64,000 bases of DNA from Pseudomonas chlororaphis subsp. chlororaphis (GCF_003945765.1 NZ_CP027712.1:1612001-1676000); one strand, 5' to 3'; shown: positions 24,433 through 33,869, counted from the stretch's first letter. A program made the numbers and translations. The notes: generated by a model not told the origin, from the letters alone.

Positions 24433-25605
24433 ATGACCCATCTATTGGCGTTGAGGCCCGCCGGCCACGTACGTCGGTTCTACCGCAGCGCCCAGGTACT
24501 GGCTTGTCTGCTCCCGGGCTTGATCGGCGCGACGGCCCAGGCCGCCTTGGTGGAAAGCCAGGCGATCGACTGCTCGTTCAGTAACGGTGCCGGCCGGCCC
24601 TGGGTGGAAGTGACGCCGTTGACCAGCACCACGCCGGTAGGCTCCGTCCTGTGGCAACGACCGGTGGCCCTGATCACCAACTACCGATATGGCGGGGCTA
24701 CGGGTAACAAGGCCCATGAGTTGGTCTCTGCCGGATACTGGACCGCGGGTACGCCGCTGCCCGACGCCATCGCCCCGACCAACATCGACGGTATCGGTTT
24801 CAAGATCGCGGTGAACTCCTCCGACGGCGTCCTCAGGAATATCACCCAGGTGTCCAAGCCCGTAGCGCTGGAAAAGAACCAGGTTATCTATGACCCCGGC
24901 GCAGGCCAGAACCAGCGTTCGCTGATGGTGACCAACTATCTGCAATCGCTGATTCTCACGGTGCCCCCCAGCCAGTTGCCCAGCGGCGAGCTGGTGATCG
25001 ACCGTGTCGCCGGCAGCTCAGGGCTGATGCTGTATGCGGTCGACCTGCTCAAGGATGTGGCCAGCCTGGGAGGGGAGGTCACCATCCCGAACGACAACAT
25101 GCCCATCGGCATCTGCCGCAAACCCTACTCCTTGATGGGCCCCGCCATCATCAATATGGGCGGGGGAGGCGGGATCACCGTTCCCAACACCTGTGTGGTG
25201 GAGTCGTACAGGACCATCCCGGTGAAGCTCGGGCGTTTCTCCCTGGCCAATTTTCCCAAGGTGGGTTCCACCTCGTCGCCGGTACCGTTTCGCATCGAAC
25301 TGAGCCAGTGCGCATTGAATGCCAGGCCGCAGATCACCTTCACCGACAAAGTTGCCGCTCACACCGACCCGTCGGTACTCAACCTGGCGGCTTCGCCCAA
25401 CAGCGCCAAGGGCTTCGGCATCATCATGATCAACGACCTGAACGGGCAGCGGGTCAAATACGACGGCACTCGCTACGACATGCAACGGGTGGGCGACAGC
25501 GCGATCATCCCGCTGCGGGCCGGCTACATCCGCACCGGCAGCGATGCCGAGGTCAAGGTCGGCGACGCCGATGGCGCGGCGGAGTTCACCTTTACCTTCC
25601 CCTGA
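24433..25605 (+). CDS. Fimbrial tip adhesin/minor fimbrin (CupB6-like)
   Basis: This is a two-domain fimbrial protein of about 390 residues. The start is set at ATG 24433, behind GGAGAATGG; ATG 24370 is an alternative. The signal peptide ends near AQA (about residue 36). The N-terminal receptor-type domain (about 40-260) has one Cys near its start and one near IGICRKP. A short Gly-rich linker (NMGGGGG) leads to a C-terminal pilin domain (about 275-390) with a Cys pair (NTCVVES and LSQCALN) and a final EFTFTFP strand. This is the architecture of tip-located adhesins such as FimH/CupB6. The ligand is unknown. Confidence 0.82.
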   Translation: MTHLLALRPAGHVRRFYRSAQVLACLLPGLIGATAQAALVESQAIDCSFSNGAGRPWVEVTPLTSTTPVGSVLWQRPVALITNYRYGGATGNKAHELVSAGYWTAGTPLPDAIAPTNIDGIGFKIAVNSSDGVLRNITQVSKPVALEKNQVIYDPGAGQNQRSLMVTNYLQSLILTVPPSQLPSGELVIDRVAGSSGLMLYAVDLLKDVASLGGEVTIPNDNMPIGICRKPYSLMGPAIINMGGGGGITVPNTCVVESYRTIPVKLGRFSLANFPKVGSTSSPVPFRIELSQCALNARPQITFTDKVAAHTDPSVLNLAASPNSAKGFGIIMINDLNGQRVKYDGTRYDMQRVGDSAIIPLRAGYIRTGSDAEVKVGDADGAAEFTFTFP

Positions 25606-25699
25606 GTCATTCAGGGTTGAACCAAGCCCCTTCGATGGCGATAGACGCCGTTGCGGGGCCTTTCTACACTGGGCTCCGACCTGGGGATGGAGCACGCGG

Positions 25700-26629
25700 A
25701 TGAATCGCAACGAACTGCGCAAGGCCGATATCAACCTGATGGTGGTGTTCGAAACCCTGATGCTCGAGCGCAATGTGACCCGGGCGGCGGAGAAGCTGTT
25801 TCTCGGCCAGCCGACCATCAGTTCGGCGCTCAATCGCTTGCGCGCGATCTTCAACGATCCGCTGTTCATTCGCGTGGGCCACAGGATGGAGCCGACCGCC
25901 CGCGCCGAGGAGCTGATCCAGCACCTGTCGCCGGCGCTGGATGCCTTGTCCTCGGCCTTGAGCCTGACCCACGATTTCGATCCCGCCAGCAGCACCATGA
26001 CCTTTCGCATCGGCTTGTCCGACGACGTCGAGTTCGGCCTGTTGCCGCCGCTGCTGCGGACCTTACGCCAGGAAGCGCCGAAGGTGGTGTTCGTAGTGCA
26101 GCACGCGGACTACTGGCGAATCCCGGACCTGCTGGCCGCCGGCGACATCACCGTGGGTATCAGCCAGACCCGCGGGCTGCCGGCCAATGCCAAGCGCAAG
26201 CTGCTGCGGCATATCCAGCCCAGCGTGCTGCGCGCCGATGCCAGCGACACGCCACTGACCCTCGACGAATACTGTTCCCGTCCGCATGTGCTGGTGTCGC
26301 ACACGGCCAATGTCAGCGGCTTTGCCGATGAATGGCTGGCCGAGATCGGTCGACAGCGTCATGTGGTGTTGTCGGTGCCGCAGTACAGTTCGCTGCCGGC
26401 GTTGCTGGCGGGGACCGACATGATCGCCAGCCTGCCGGACTACACGGCGGCGGCCATGGCCGCGTCGGGGCAGTTGTTCCAGGAGCCGTTTCCGTTCAAG
26501 ACCCCGACCCTGGACCTGTCCATGGTCTGGCTCAGCCATGTCGACACCGACCCGGCCGAACGCTGGCTGCGTTCGCGGTTGGAGGCGTTCATGAGCGACC
26601 GCGACCTGGCGCCGCTCAAGGCGCGTTGA
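25700..26629 (+). CDS. LysR-family transcriptional regulator
   Basis: This 309-residue LysR-type protein has a winged HTH at about 10-70 (VFETLMLERNVTRAAEKLFLGQPTISSALNRLR). The effector-binding domain runs from about 95 to 300. The N terminus (LRKADINLMVVFETL) places it near the NodD/LeuO-like branch of the family. The start at ATG 25700 is the first with a plausible GGATGG-AGC context; longer frames would overlap the upstream gene end. It lies 94 bases after the fimbrial tip gene, and no terminator is obvious, so read-through is possible. Its target is not evident; no divergent neighbour exists. Confidence 0.85.
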   Translation: MNRNELRKADINLMVVFETLMLERNVTRAAEKLFLGQPTISSALNRLRAIFNDPLFIRVGHRMEPTARAEELIQHLSPALDALSSALSLTHDFDPASSTMTFRIGLSDDVEFGLLPPLLRTLRQEAPKVVFVVQHADYWRIPDLLAAGDITVGISQTRGLPANAKRKLLRHIQPSVLRADASDTPLTLDEYCSRPHVLVSHTANVSGFADEWLAEIGRQRHVVLSVPQYSSLPALLAGTDMIASLPDYTAAAMAASGQLFQEPFPFKTPTLDLSMVWLSHVDTDPAERWLRSRLEAFMSDRDLAPLKAR

Positions 26630-26722
26630 ATCTCTTATCCCTTCGTAGAGGACTCAGGCAGGCGGTCGCGAGGCGTGTAGTATGGAGCGCCTTTTCACCC
26701 TCACCTTTCAGGGAGCTCCGCC

Positions 26723-27085
26723 ATGCCTCATCTGCATATGGAATACACCGCCAACCTGCCGCAACTGGATGCCGACAAGGCCTTGCTGCGGTTCAACAAC
26801 GCGTTGGTGGCGTCCGGGCAGTTCGCTGAATACGACATCAAGAGCCGTGCGCGCAAGGTCGAGACGTTTCGCGTCGGCACCGGCCTCGGCGAGCGGGCGT
26901 TCGTGCATGTGAAGCTGTCGTTGCTCAGCGGGCGTTCGCCAGAGATCAAGAAGCAGCTTTCGCAAAGCCTGCTGGCGGTGCTGCAGGAACTCTGTGAATG
27001 GCCGGCTGGCGTCGAGTTGCAACTGGCGGTGGAGATCCTGGATATCGACCGCGAGTCCTACGGCAAGCTCAGCATCGGCCACTGA
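26723..27085 (+). CDS. 5-carboxymethyl-2-hydroxymuconate delta-isomerase family protein
   Basis: This 120-residue protein of the CHMI (HpaF) branch of the tautomerase superfamily has Pro2 as the expected catalytic N-terminal base (MPHLHMEYTANL). KVETFRVGTG lies near residue 45 and VEILDIDRESYGK near the end. CHMI acts in homoprotocatechuate degradation, but no other hpa genes are nearby, so the substrate here is uncertain. A strong GGGAGCTCC site precedes the ATG. The converging LysR gene ends 24 bases after its stop, and a hairpin (AGGGCCT with AGGCCCT, about 27101-27123) lies between them. Confidence 0.82.
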   Translation: MPHLHMEYTANLPQLDADKALLRFNNALVASGQFAEYDIKSRARKVETFRVGTGLGERAFVHVKLSLLSGRSPEIKKQLSQSLLAVLQELCEWPAGVELQLAVEILDIDRESYGKLSIGH

Positions 27086-27109
27086 GCCGGAATGCCACAG
27101 GGCCTGGAC

Positions 27110-28069
27110 CTACAATAGGCCCTGCTGCGCGCAGACCTTGACCACCTGCTCGCGGAACCAGGTGTTGGCGCTGTCCTGGTCGGTGTGGGCGCTCCATTGC
27201 ATGTCCAGGGTAAAGCCCGGCAGGCCGTTGGGCGCTTCGCAATGGCTGAACACCGCGTCGTTGGTCAGCAGCGCCTGGATGCGCCGTGGCAGGGTCAGGA
27301 TGAAGTCGGTGCCGGTGATCATTTTCAGCGCCGCGCTGTAGCTGTTGGAGCGCGCGACGATCTGCCGCCGGTGGGCCTGGCGGGCCAGCCAGCCATCGAC
27401 CATGTTGGTGGTCGAGGTCCAGGGCGTGGGGTAGACGTGCCGCCGCTCGACGAACGACTGCAGGCTGAAGCGCGGCTCCAGCGGCGGCGTCGCGCGCTTG
27501 TCGAAGACACACACCAAGTCATCCTCGAGCAGCACCTGCGACTTGAGGTCGGGGTGGTTGTGGTGAAAGTTCGGACCGAAGCAGACCACCAGGTCCAGGC
27601 TGCCGTCGCGCAGTTCCTCGGCGGGGATATCGGTTTCCAGCTTGTGCACGTTGACCGTCACCGGCAGGTCGGCGAAGTCGAAGCCCTTGAGCAGCCGCGG
27701 CAGGATCAGCAGTTCGAAATATTCCGGCGCGCAGACATTGAAGGTGACGGCCTGGCGGGTCGGGTCGAAAGCCTGGACCCCGGAATGGCACAGGTTGATG
27801 CTCTCGAGAATCTTCAGCACATGGCTGTACATGGTGCTGGCTTTGTAGGTCGGACGCATGCCGGTGCGGGTATTGATGAACAGCTCGTCCTCGAAGCCGG
27901 TGCGCAGTTTTTTCAGGCAGTAACTGACGGTCGACTGACTCACGCACAGGGTTTCCGAGACCCCGGTCACGCTGCTTTGCTCGTACACGGCGACGAACAC
28001 CATCAGGTCCTGCATATCGAGCTTTCTAAGCAAGTTACTGTTCAGCATCAGTTCCGTCTCGTTGAGCAC
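27110..28069 (-). CDS. LysR-family transcriptional regulator
   Basis: This LysR-type protein has up to 319 residues. The winged HTH lies at about 18-80 (LMVFVAVYEQSSVTGVSETLCVSQSTVSYCLKKLR), with the cofactor domain from about 105. The start is uncertain: ATG 28069, 28048 and 28015 are all in frame. It faces away from the CHMI gene and reads toward it. About 160 bases separate it from the EamA gene on the same strand, so it probably has its own promoter. No target can be named. Confidence 0.82.
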   Translation of the reverse strand: MLNETELMLNSNLLRKLDMQDLMVFVAVYEQSSVTGVSETLCVSQSTVSYCLKKLRTGFEDELFINTRTGMRPTYKASTMYSHVLKILESINLCHSGVQAFDPTRQAVTFNVCAPEYFELLILPRLLKGFDFADLPVTVNVHKLETDIPAEELRDGSLDLVVCFGPNFHHNHPDLKSQVLLEDDLVCVFDKRATPPLEPRFSLQSFVERRHVYPTPWTSTTNMVDGWLARQAHRRQIVARSNSYSAALKMITGTDFILTLPRRIQALLTNDAVFSHCEAPNGLPGFTLDMQWSAHTDQDSANTWFREQVVKVCAQQGLL

Positions 28070-28232
28070 CTCGCGCGGTCGTGCGCAAACCTGCCTGATG
28101 CTAACGGAACGATCGTCCTAATTGAATCCTTGCCCCGGGGTTTCACGGATAGCGAAGGGACAATTAATTCCGAGAACACGACCTGTGCAGTATGGCGCGG
28201 CGCGTAGCGGCTTGTCCCTTGGTGTTGCGCCT

Positions 28233-29144
28233 TCAACCGGGCACCGGGACTGGCCGGCGGCTGCCGAGGATCAGGGCGAGCATGCCCAGGCCCACCAGCA
28301 GCGCGCCGAGCAGCTCGCCCGGCAAGGGATGCCGGCCCAGCACGAACCAGTGGAAGAGGGTGATGAACAGGGTGCTCAGGTAGATGTAGGAAATGACCGT
28401 GGCCGGTGCGATCACCCCGATGGCCCGGTGCAGCAGCCAAAAAGTCGCCAGGGTGGCGAACAAGGCCAGGTACAGCAGCCACAGGCCGTCGTCGAGGGTC
28501 AACAGCATGGCGCTGCGCCAGCCACCGCCCGGCAGGCAGAAGGCGAACAGGAACAGCGCGCCGAACAGCATGTTCCAGAAGGTCATGGCGGCCGGGCTGC
28601 GATCTTTCAGGCTGGTGGCTTTGAGCCGTTGGCTCAGCGGCGAATAACAGGCCATGGCCAGGCAACCGACCCCATACACGCCGACCGCGTAGAGCGACGG
28701 CACGCCCTCGGGGCCCGAGCCCCTGAAGGTCAGTAGCGTGGCCCCGGCGGCCGCCAGCAGCATCGGCAACAGGCGGTTTTTCCCAGGGTTGTCGCTCAGC
28801 AGGAGGCCCTCGAACAGCAGGGTCAGCAGCGGTACCAGGGCGAACAGGATGCCGGTATTGACCGCCGAGGTATGCCGCAGCGCCTCGAACAGCGAAGCGA
28901 AATAGATCGCCAGCAGCAACCCAAGCATGGCATGCGCCCGCAGCCCGGCGCGGTTGATCCGGAACGTGCCGTTAAGCCACAGCGTCGGCACGAACATCAG
29001 GGCCGACAACAGCAGGCGCAGGCCCGTCAGCAACAGCGGGTCGACGGCCTGGCTGACCCGGGCCGCGGCGAAAAAAGAAGCGGCGATCAACACCGCCCAC
29101 AGCAGCATGCCGAGATGGGCGTTGAGCAAGCTGGTGGGCTTCAT
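28233..29144 (-). CDS. EamA/DMT-family permease
   Basis: This 303-residue inner-membrane protein has about ten hydrophobic segments in two EamA halves (about 12-140 and 155-292). Typical features are LLWAVLIAASFFAAARVSQ in helix 1 and ALRHTSAVNTGILFALVPLLTLL in the first half. Such proteins export amino acids or metabolites; the substrate is unknown. The stop of the MFS gene at 29161 is 16 bases upstream on the same strand, so the two permeases are probably cotranscribed. Confidence 0.85.
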   Translation of the reverse strand: MKPTSLLNAHLGMLLWAVLIAASFFAAARVSQAVDPLLLTGLRLLLSALMFVPTLWLNGTFRINRAGLRAHAMLGLLLAIYFASLFEALRHTSAVNTGILFALVPLLTLLFEGLLLSDNPGKNRLLPMLLAAAGATLLTFRGSGPEGVPSLYAVGVYGVGCLAMACYSPLSQRLKATSLKDRSPAAMTFWNMLFGALFLFAFCLPGGGWRSAMLLTLDDGLWLLYLALFATLATFWLLHRAIGVIAPATVISYIYLSTLFITLFHWFVLGRHPLPGELLGALLVGLGMLALILGSRRPVPVPG

Positions 29145-29160
29145 CGGTGCGTTCCCCGGG

Positions 29161-30345
29161 TCATTGGAAGTGGCGGTGGTAGTGCCGCGGATCGAAGCGC
29201 AGGACCATCAGGATCATCAGCGCCATGACCGCGGTCAGCGACCACCAGGCCCACTCGAAACTGCCCAGGCGGTCGCGGATGATCCCGGCGAGCAGCGGCG
29301 ACAGGCCGGCGATCAGGTAGCCGATGCCTTGCACGAAGGCCGTCAGGCCACCGGCACGCTGCGGATTGTCCAGATGGTCGAGGGACACGATCAGGCTCAT
29401 GGGAAACAACCCGCCGATACCCAGGCCGAGCAGGCACGGCCAGAGCAGGCTCAGGTGCCGGGGGCTGAGGATCAGCCCGCAGAAGCCCGTGATGATCAGC
29501 ACCAGCAAGGCCACCAGCACCCGGCGACGGTCCTGGCTGCGGTTGGCGATGGCCGGCGTCACCAGGCCCGAGACCACCTCCATGGCGGTGAGAAATCCCA
29601 GCAGCAGGCCGGCGTCCTGTTCGCTCCAGCCCTGTTCCACGTAATAGGGGGCCAGCCACGCCAGGACGCAGGTGTAGGACGCCGTGCCCAGGCCGAAGAA
29701 GACCGCCAGCAGCCAGGCGCGGCGGCTGCCGGCAAAAGATTCGTGGTGCGTCGCGGCGTCCGGCAGCTTGGGCATGGCCGCCCGTTGCGCGTACCAGAAC
29801 AGCAGCGTCAGGACCGCCAGCGCCGCCCAGATCGCCAGGCCCAGCCGCCAGCTGCCGGTGCGGCTCATCACCAGCGGGGCAAAGGACGCCGCGACCGCCG
29901 CGCCCCCCATGATCGAGGTGACGTACAGGCCCATGAACAGCGAGACATTGTCGGGAAAGCGCGACTTGATCAGTGCCGGCATCAGCGACTGGATCAGGGC
30001 GATGCCGAGGCCGGCGAGCACGGCGCTGAGGATCAGTTCGGCGGCCGAATCGAGGAACAGCCGCGACAGGGTGGCCAGGCCAATGACCAGCAGCGAAATC
30101 ACCACGCTGCGGTGGTCGCCCAGGCGCTGGCCGATGCGCACGCCGAAGAACATCGCCAGGCCCATGGCCATGACCGGCAGCATGGTCAGCAGCGCGGCGC
30201 CACTGAAACTCAGGGCGATATCGCCACGGATGCCGGACAGCAGGGGGCCGACGGCGGCCATCGACGGCCGCAGGTTCAAGGCCACCAGTGTCACGCTGAG
30301 CATCAGCCAGAAGACGGGGCGGGTTGTCGCGCGAACGTTTTCCAT
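29161..30345 (-). CDS. CynX/NimT-family MFS permease
   Basis: This 394-residue major-facilitator protein has 12 expected membrane segments. It begins with the CynX-like LMLSVTLVALNLRPSMAAVGPLL, carries GVRIGQRLGDHRS between helices 2 and 3, and GLGIGGLFPMSLI in the second half. E. coli CynX is about 384 residues, and cynX there follows cynT-cynS as here. The gap of 261 bases to cynS, filled by a REPIN, may mean separate regulation. A role in cyanate uptake or in export of another anion is inferred from family and context. Confidence 0.78.
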   Translation of the reverse strand: MENVRATTRPVFWLMLSVTLVALNLRPSMAAVGPLLSGIRGDIALSFSGAALLTMLPVMAMGLAMFFGVRIGQRLGDHRSVVISLLVIGLATLSRLFLDSAAELILSAVLAGLGIALIQSLMPALIKSRFPDNVSLFMGLYVTSIMGGAAVAASFAPLVMSRTGSWRLGLAIWAALAVLTLLFWYAQRAAMPKLPDAATHHESFAGSRRAWLLAVFFGLGTASYTCVLAWLAPYYVEQGWSEQDAGLLLGFLTAMEVVSGLVTPAIANRSQDRRRVLVALLVLIITGFCGLILSPRHLSLLWPCLLGLGIGGLFPMSLIVSLDHLDNPQRAGGLTAFVQGIGYLIAGLSPLLAGIIRDRLGSFEWAWWSLTAVMALMILMVLRFDPRHYHRHFQ

Positions 30346-30444
30346 AACCAGACCTTGAACAATTCAGGCGCTGATTAGGCGGGGAGGGGCATGGCCGGAG
30401 CAAATCAGAAAGTGTGCAGGACTATCTAGAAATCAAATAACACC

Positions 30445-30574
30445 TGTAGCCGCTGCCGCAGGCTGCGCTGGGCTGCGAAGCAGCCCCCCAAACCTGCGCA
30501 CGCGGTCTGCCGCAAGCACCACGTTGCCCGGGCCAGTCCTGCGGCCTGGGTCGCAGCCTGCGGCAGCGGCTACA
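30445..30574. repeat. REP pair (REPIN), GTAGCCGCTGCCGCAGG type
   Basis: TGTAGCCGCTGCCGCAGG-CTGCG (30445-30467) faces its inverted copy CGCAG-CCTGCGGCAGCGGCTACA (30552-30574). The same unit recurs at 38939, 48950 and 53881. It lies between the MFS gene and cynS and can fold into a long cruciform or mRNA hairpin. Confidence 0.85.
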
Positions 30575-30606
30575 GAGGCCCGCGACGGTGCGCGGGCCTC
30601 GGGCGA

Positions 30607-31077
30607 TCAGAACGGCTTGGTCGGCAGGTACTTGCCATCCAGGGTGATCACCGCGCGGGAACCGCCCTCCGGGTCTTCGACTTTCTTGATGTCGAGCTTG
30701 AAGTTGATGGCGCTGATGATGCCGTCGCCGAACTGCTCGTGGACCAGCGCCTTGAGGGTCGAACCGTAGACCTGGAGCATTTCATAGAAGCGGTACACGG
30801 TCGGGTCGGTGGGGATGCCGCCGGGGATGCTGCCGCGCGACGGGATGCTTTGCAGCAGGCGGCTGGCGTCCTGGTCCAGGTCGAGCTTGCTGCAGACCAG
30901 GTCGGCGGCCGCGGCCGGCAAGGCGTGCTGGCCGAGCAGGGCGGCGGTGACGAACGCCAGGCTCAGGCCGGTGCCGTCGGTGAGCTGTTGCCACGACAGG
31001 TTCTTGCGCGCCTTGGCGTCGATGATGGTGTCGGCCAGGGCCAGGCGTGGGGCTTGGGCGAATTGGGATTGCAGCAT
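30607..31077 (-). CDS. cynS: Cyanate hydratase (cyanase)
   Basis: This 156-residue enzyme has exactly the length of E. coli CynS. It converts cyanate plus bicarbonate to ammonia and carbon dioxide. The catalytic residues Arg96, Glu99 and Ser122 are all in place ([12 protein letters not shown] and [12 protein letters not shown]). The N-terminal HTH-like fold ([23 protein letters not shown]) is that of cyanases. The start is ATG 31077, behind GAGGAAC; an in-frame start at 31155 would add 26 unrelated residues and overlap the cynT stop. It lies 74 bases downstream of cynT in the same operon. Confidence 0.96.
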   Translation of the reverse strand: MLQSQFAQAPRLALADTIIDAKARKNLSWQQLTDGTGLSLAFVTAALLGQHALPAAAADLVCSKLDLDQDASRLLQSIPSRGSIPGGIPTDPTVYRFYEMLQVYGSTLKALVHEQFGDGIISAINFKLDIKKVEDPEGGSRAVITLDGKYLPTKPF

Positions 31078-31151
31078 GTCGAGTTCCTCGTTGGGATGGT
31101 GAAACGGTTGTTGAACGAGTCGTTGAAAAAGGGTCGTTGAAAAGGGAGCGT

Positions 31152-31811
31152 TCAAGCCGCGTGCCGCGGTTTACCGACCAAGGCGCAGGCGTCGGGGTGT
31201 TCGGCCAGGGACACGAAGCCCTGGCTCGGGCCGTCCAGCGCGGCAATGGCGCCGCTGGCGATGTCATAGACCCAGCCATGCAGGTTCAGCCGGCCCTGTT
31301 CCAGGGCCAGGGCGACCGCGGGATGGGTCTTCAGGTTAGCCAACTGGGCGATCACGTTTTCCCGCACCAGGGCATCCAGGCGGGCTTCGTCCGAGGCATG
31401 GCTGCGGGCGGCATTGACCACCTTGGCCGACTCGGCATGGCGCAGCCAGTTGGCCACCGCCGGCAGATGGTCCAGGCATTTGCAGGTGGAGATGGCGGTC
31501 ATGGCGCCGCAGTCCGAATGCCCGCAGATCACGATGTCGCTGACCCCGAGCACGGCCACCGCGTACTCCACAGTGGCCGACACACCGCCCGGTTCCGGCC
31601 CGTAGGAGGGCACGATATTGCCGGCGTTGCGGATCACGAACAGATCGCCTGGCTCCTGCTGGGTCAGCAGTTCCGGCACTACCCGGCTGTCGGAGCAGGT
31701 GACGAACAGGGTGCCGGGGTTCTGGGTGGTGGCCAGTTGCTTGAACAGCTCGCTTCGTTTCGGGAAGGCTTCGCGCTGGAACTTGAGAAAGCCGTCGATG
31801 ATGTGCCGCAT
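31152..31811 (-). CDS. cynT: Beta-class carbonic anhydrase of the cyanate operon
   Basis: This 219-residue enzyme equals E. coli CynT in length. The zinc ligands are Cys39, His98 and Cys101 with Asp41 (TCSDSR and CGHSDCGAM). It returns bicarbonate from the CO2 made by cyanase, preventing bicarbonate depletion. The start ATG at 31811 follows AAGGAGAACC. The gene is divergent from cynR across 123 bases and cotranscribed with cynS. Confidence 0.93.
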   Translation of the reverse strand: MRHIIDGFLKFQREAFPKRSELFKQLATTQNPGTLFVTCSDSRVVPELLTQQEPGDLFVIRNAGNIVPSYGPEPGGVSATVEYAVAVLGVSDIVICGHSDCGAMTAISTCKCLDHLPAVANWLRHAESAKVVNAARSHASDEARLDALVRENVIAQLANLKTHPAVALALEQGRLNLHGWVYDIASGAIAALDGPSQGFVSLAEHPDACALVGKPRHAA

Positions 31812-31934
31812 GGTGGTTCTCCTTGCATCGCTGATGGCGCAAGGATGGGAAATTTCAGCTATAGCGTCCAAGACTGGCTTGTTATGCTGGTCATAAGTAC
31901 TGCCTATAGTTGGCGGTCCTGGCCTGGAGACACC
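31812..31934. promoter_or_regulatory. Divergent cynR/cynT promoter region
   Basis: This 123-base gap holds the promoters of both directions. The palindromic hexamer CTATAG occurs at 31859-31864 and 31904-31909, spaced 45 bases apart, a plausible pair of LysR-type sites for CynR. Cyanate would be the inducer by analogy with E. coli. Confidence 0.55.
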
Positions 31935-32849
31935 ATGCTGCTACGTCATATCCGTTACCTGCTGGCCGTCGCCGAGCACGGCAACTTCACCCGCGCCGCC
32001 GAAGCCTTGCACGTGTCCCAGCCGACGCTGTCGCAACAGATCAGGCAACTGGAGGACAGCCTCGGCGCGCCGCTGTTCGACCGCTCGGGGCGCACCGTGC
32101 GCCTGACCGACGCCGGCGAGGCCTATGTGCGTTATGCGCGGCTGGCCCTGCAGGACCTGGAGGCCGCCAGGCGCGCCATGCATGATGTGCAGGATCTGCG
32201 GCGCGGCTCGTTGCGCCTGGGCATGACCCCGACCTTCATCACGTACCTGGCGGGGCCGCTGCTGACCCGTTTCAACCAGCGGTATCCGGGGATCGCCCTG
32301 AGCCTCGAAGAGATGACCCAGGACCGACTGGAAGCGGCCCTGGCCGAAGACCGCCTGGACCTGGGCATTGCCTTTGCCGGGCAGCACCTGCCGGATATCG
32401 ACAGCCAGCTGTTGTTCGAGGAGAGCCTGAGCCTGATGGTCAGCCGCGAGCAGCAGCCCGAGCTACCGCGGGAACTGACGGCGGCTGCGCTTGCGCGGCA
32501 GCCGCTGGTGCTGCTCAGCGGCGATTTCGCCACCCGCCAGCATATCGACCGTTATTGCCGCGAGCAGGGCATGACGCCGCGCATCGCCATCGAAGCCAAC
32601 TCCATCGGCGCGATTGTCGAAATCGTTCGCCGCGGACAACTGGCGACCATCCTGCCGCTGGCCATTACCCAGGAGCAGCCAGGCTTGAGGCCGGTGATCC
32701 TGCAACCGCCCCTGGCGCCCCGCAGCGTGGCGCTGCTGGGGCGCAAGGGCGCTTATCGCAGCGCCGCGTGCCAGGCTTTTCGCGAGCTGCTGACGACAGC
32801 TTTTCGCGAGCGGCTGACGGCTCAGGGCGTGGGTGCCGCCAGCCACTGA
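31935..32849 (+). CDS. cynR: LysR-family activator of the cyanate operon
   Basis: This 304-residue LysR regulator has an HTH at about 5-65 ([36 protein letters not shown]) and a ligand domain at 90-295. E. coli CynR has a similar length and the same divergent position next to cynT. The start ATG at 31935 has a GGAGA site. The 3' end overlaps the converging PheC-like gene by 28 bases, so transcripts are antisense to each other there. Confidence 0.87.
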   Translation: MLLRHIRYLLAVAEHGNFTRAAEALHVSQPTLSQQIRQLEDSLGAPLFDRSGRTVRLTDAGEAYVRYARLALQDLEAARRAMHDVQDLRRGSLRLGMTPTFITYLAGPLLTRFNQRYPGIALSLEEMTQDRLEAALAEDRLDLGIAFAGQHLPDIDSQLLFEESLSLMVSREQQPELPRELTAAALARQPLVLLSGDFATRQHIDRYCREQGMTPRIAIEANSIGAIVEIVRRGQLATILPLAITQEQPGLRPVILQPPLAPRSVALLGRKGAYRSAACQAFRELLTTAFRERLTAQGVGAASH

Positions 32850-33604
32850 TTGACCACGCCGCTGTAGAAACCGGTGGCCTTGCTCAGGTGCAGCCACTGG
32901 TCGACATAGCTTTTCCAGGCGACGTCGTCCCGTGGCAACAGGAAGGCTTTTTCACTGTATTGCAGGTACTGCTCGGGGTTCACCGCACACAGCCCCGGCT
33001 TGAGTTTCTGCTGGAAGCGCGCTTCGGAAGCGTCGGTGATCATCACGTCGGCCTTGTTCTCCAGCAGTTGCTCGAAAATGGTCACGTTGTCGGCGAACAG
33101 GGTCAGGCTGGCCTTGGGCAGGTGGGCCCTGGCGAAGACTTCATTGGTGCCTCCCGGCGGTTCGATCAGGCGCACCGACGGCTGGTTGATCTGCTCGACG
33201 GTTTGGTAGCGCTGCTTGTCGGCGCACCGCACCAGGGGGATTTTCCCGTCGACGCCCAGGGTGTCGCTGAAGAAGGCTTTCTTCTGTCGCTCCAGGGACA
33301 CGGAAATACCGCCCACGGCGATGTCGCACTGATTCGCCAGGAAGTCCGGCATCAGGGTTTTCCAGGTGGTCTTCACCCACTTCACCTCGACCCCCAGGCT
33401 TTGCGCCAGGGACTGCGCCATCGAAATGTCGATGCCTTCGTAGGCACCGTCCGCGCGCAGGTAGGTGTAGGGCTTGTAGTCGCCGGTGGTGCAGACGTTC
33501 AGGTGTCCGCGTTCGATGACCTGATCCAGGTGTGAGGTGCTTGGCGTGGCAAAGGCCGGGGCGCTGAGGCTCAGCAGCGAGCAGAGCAGAAGGCGTGCTT
33601 TCAT
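32822..33604 (-). CDS. PheC-like periplasmic cyclohexadienyl dehydratase or solute-binding protein
   Basis: This 260-residue secreted protein has a signal peptide of about 19 residues (MKARLLLCSLLSLSAPAFA). The mature protein is of the periplasmic-binding type II fold: LNVCTTGDYKPYTYL, CDIAVGGISVSLERQ, then PPGGTNEVFARA and VMITDASEARFQ. These segments are close in pattern to Pseudomonas PheC, a periplasmic prephenate/arogenate dehydratase, and the family's PGGTNE and TDA-EAR motifs are kept. Whether it is an enzyme or only a binding protein cannot be decided by sight. No ABC permease follows, which favours the enzyme. The start has AAGGA nine bases upstream. Confidence 0.72.
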   Translation of the reverse strand: MKARLLLCSLLSLSAPAFATPSTSHLDQVIERGHLNVCTTGDYKPYTYLRADGAYEGIDISMAQSLAQSLGVEVKWVKTTWKTLMPDFLANQCDIAVGGISVSLERQKKAFFSDTLGVDGKIPLVRCADKQRYQTVEQINQPSVRLIEPPGGTNEVFARAHLPKASLTLFADNVTIFEQLLENKADVMITDASEARFQQKLKPGLCAVNPEQYLQYSEKAFLLPRDDVAWKSYVDQWLHLSKATGFYSGVVNQWLAAPTP

Positions 33605-33869
33605 GCGGTCGATCCTTGATGACGAGGGAGTGGCCGAGGGCGGCTCATTATTTGCGCCCGACCCGAATGGGGCAAGGCGCATCGCTTGCCAGGGCGCTGC
33701 GGATTGTTTTCGCCGAAAAAGTTTTGGCAAAGGGCCATGCCAACTATTTGTTGGCTTCTTTTTCACGAAACGTTGATGGTCGGCTACCTAAAGTTCGTGC
33801 TGTCGTGGGCAGTCATTGAATAACGGGCATGTTGACGACGCACTTCTTTCAAGGAACACGCCGATCATC

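Noticed and set aside
29161..30345. Assigning the symbol cynX outright
   Set aside because: Family and order fit, but related NimT/YeaN permeases have other substrates, so the symbol was left empty.
28927..30378. 483-codon plus-strand frame
   Set aside because: Antisense to the MFS and EamA genes; composed of H, Q, R, D in the way expected of GC-rich shadows, with no motif.
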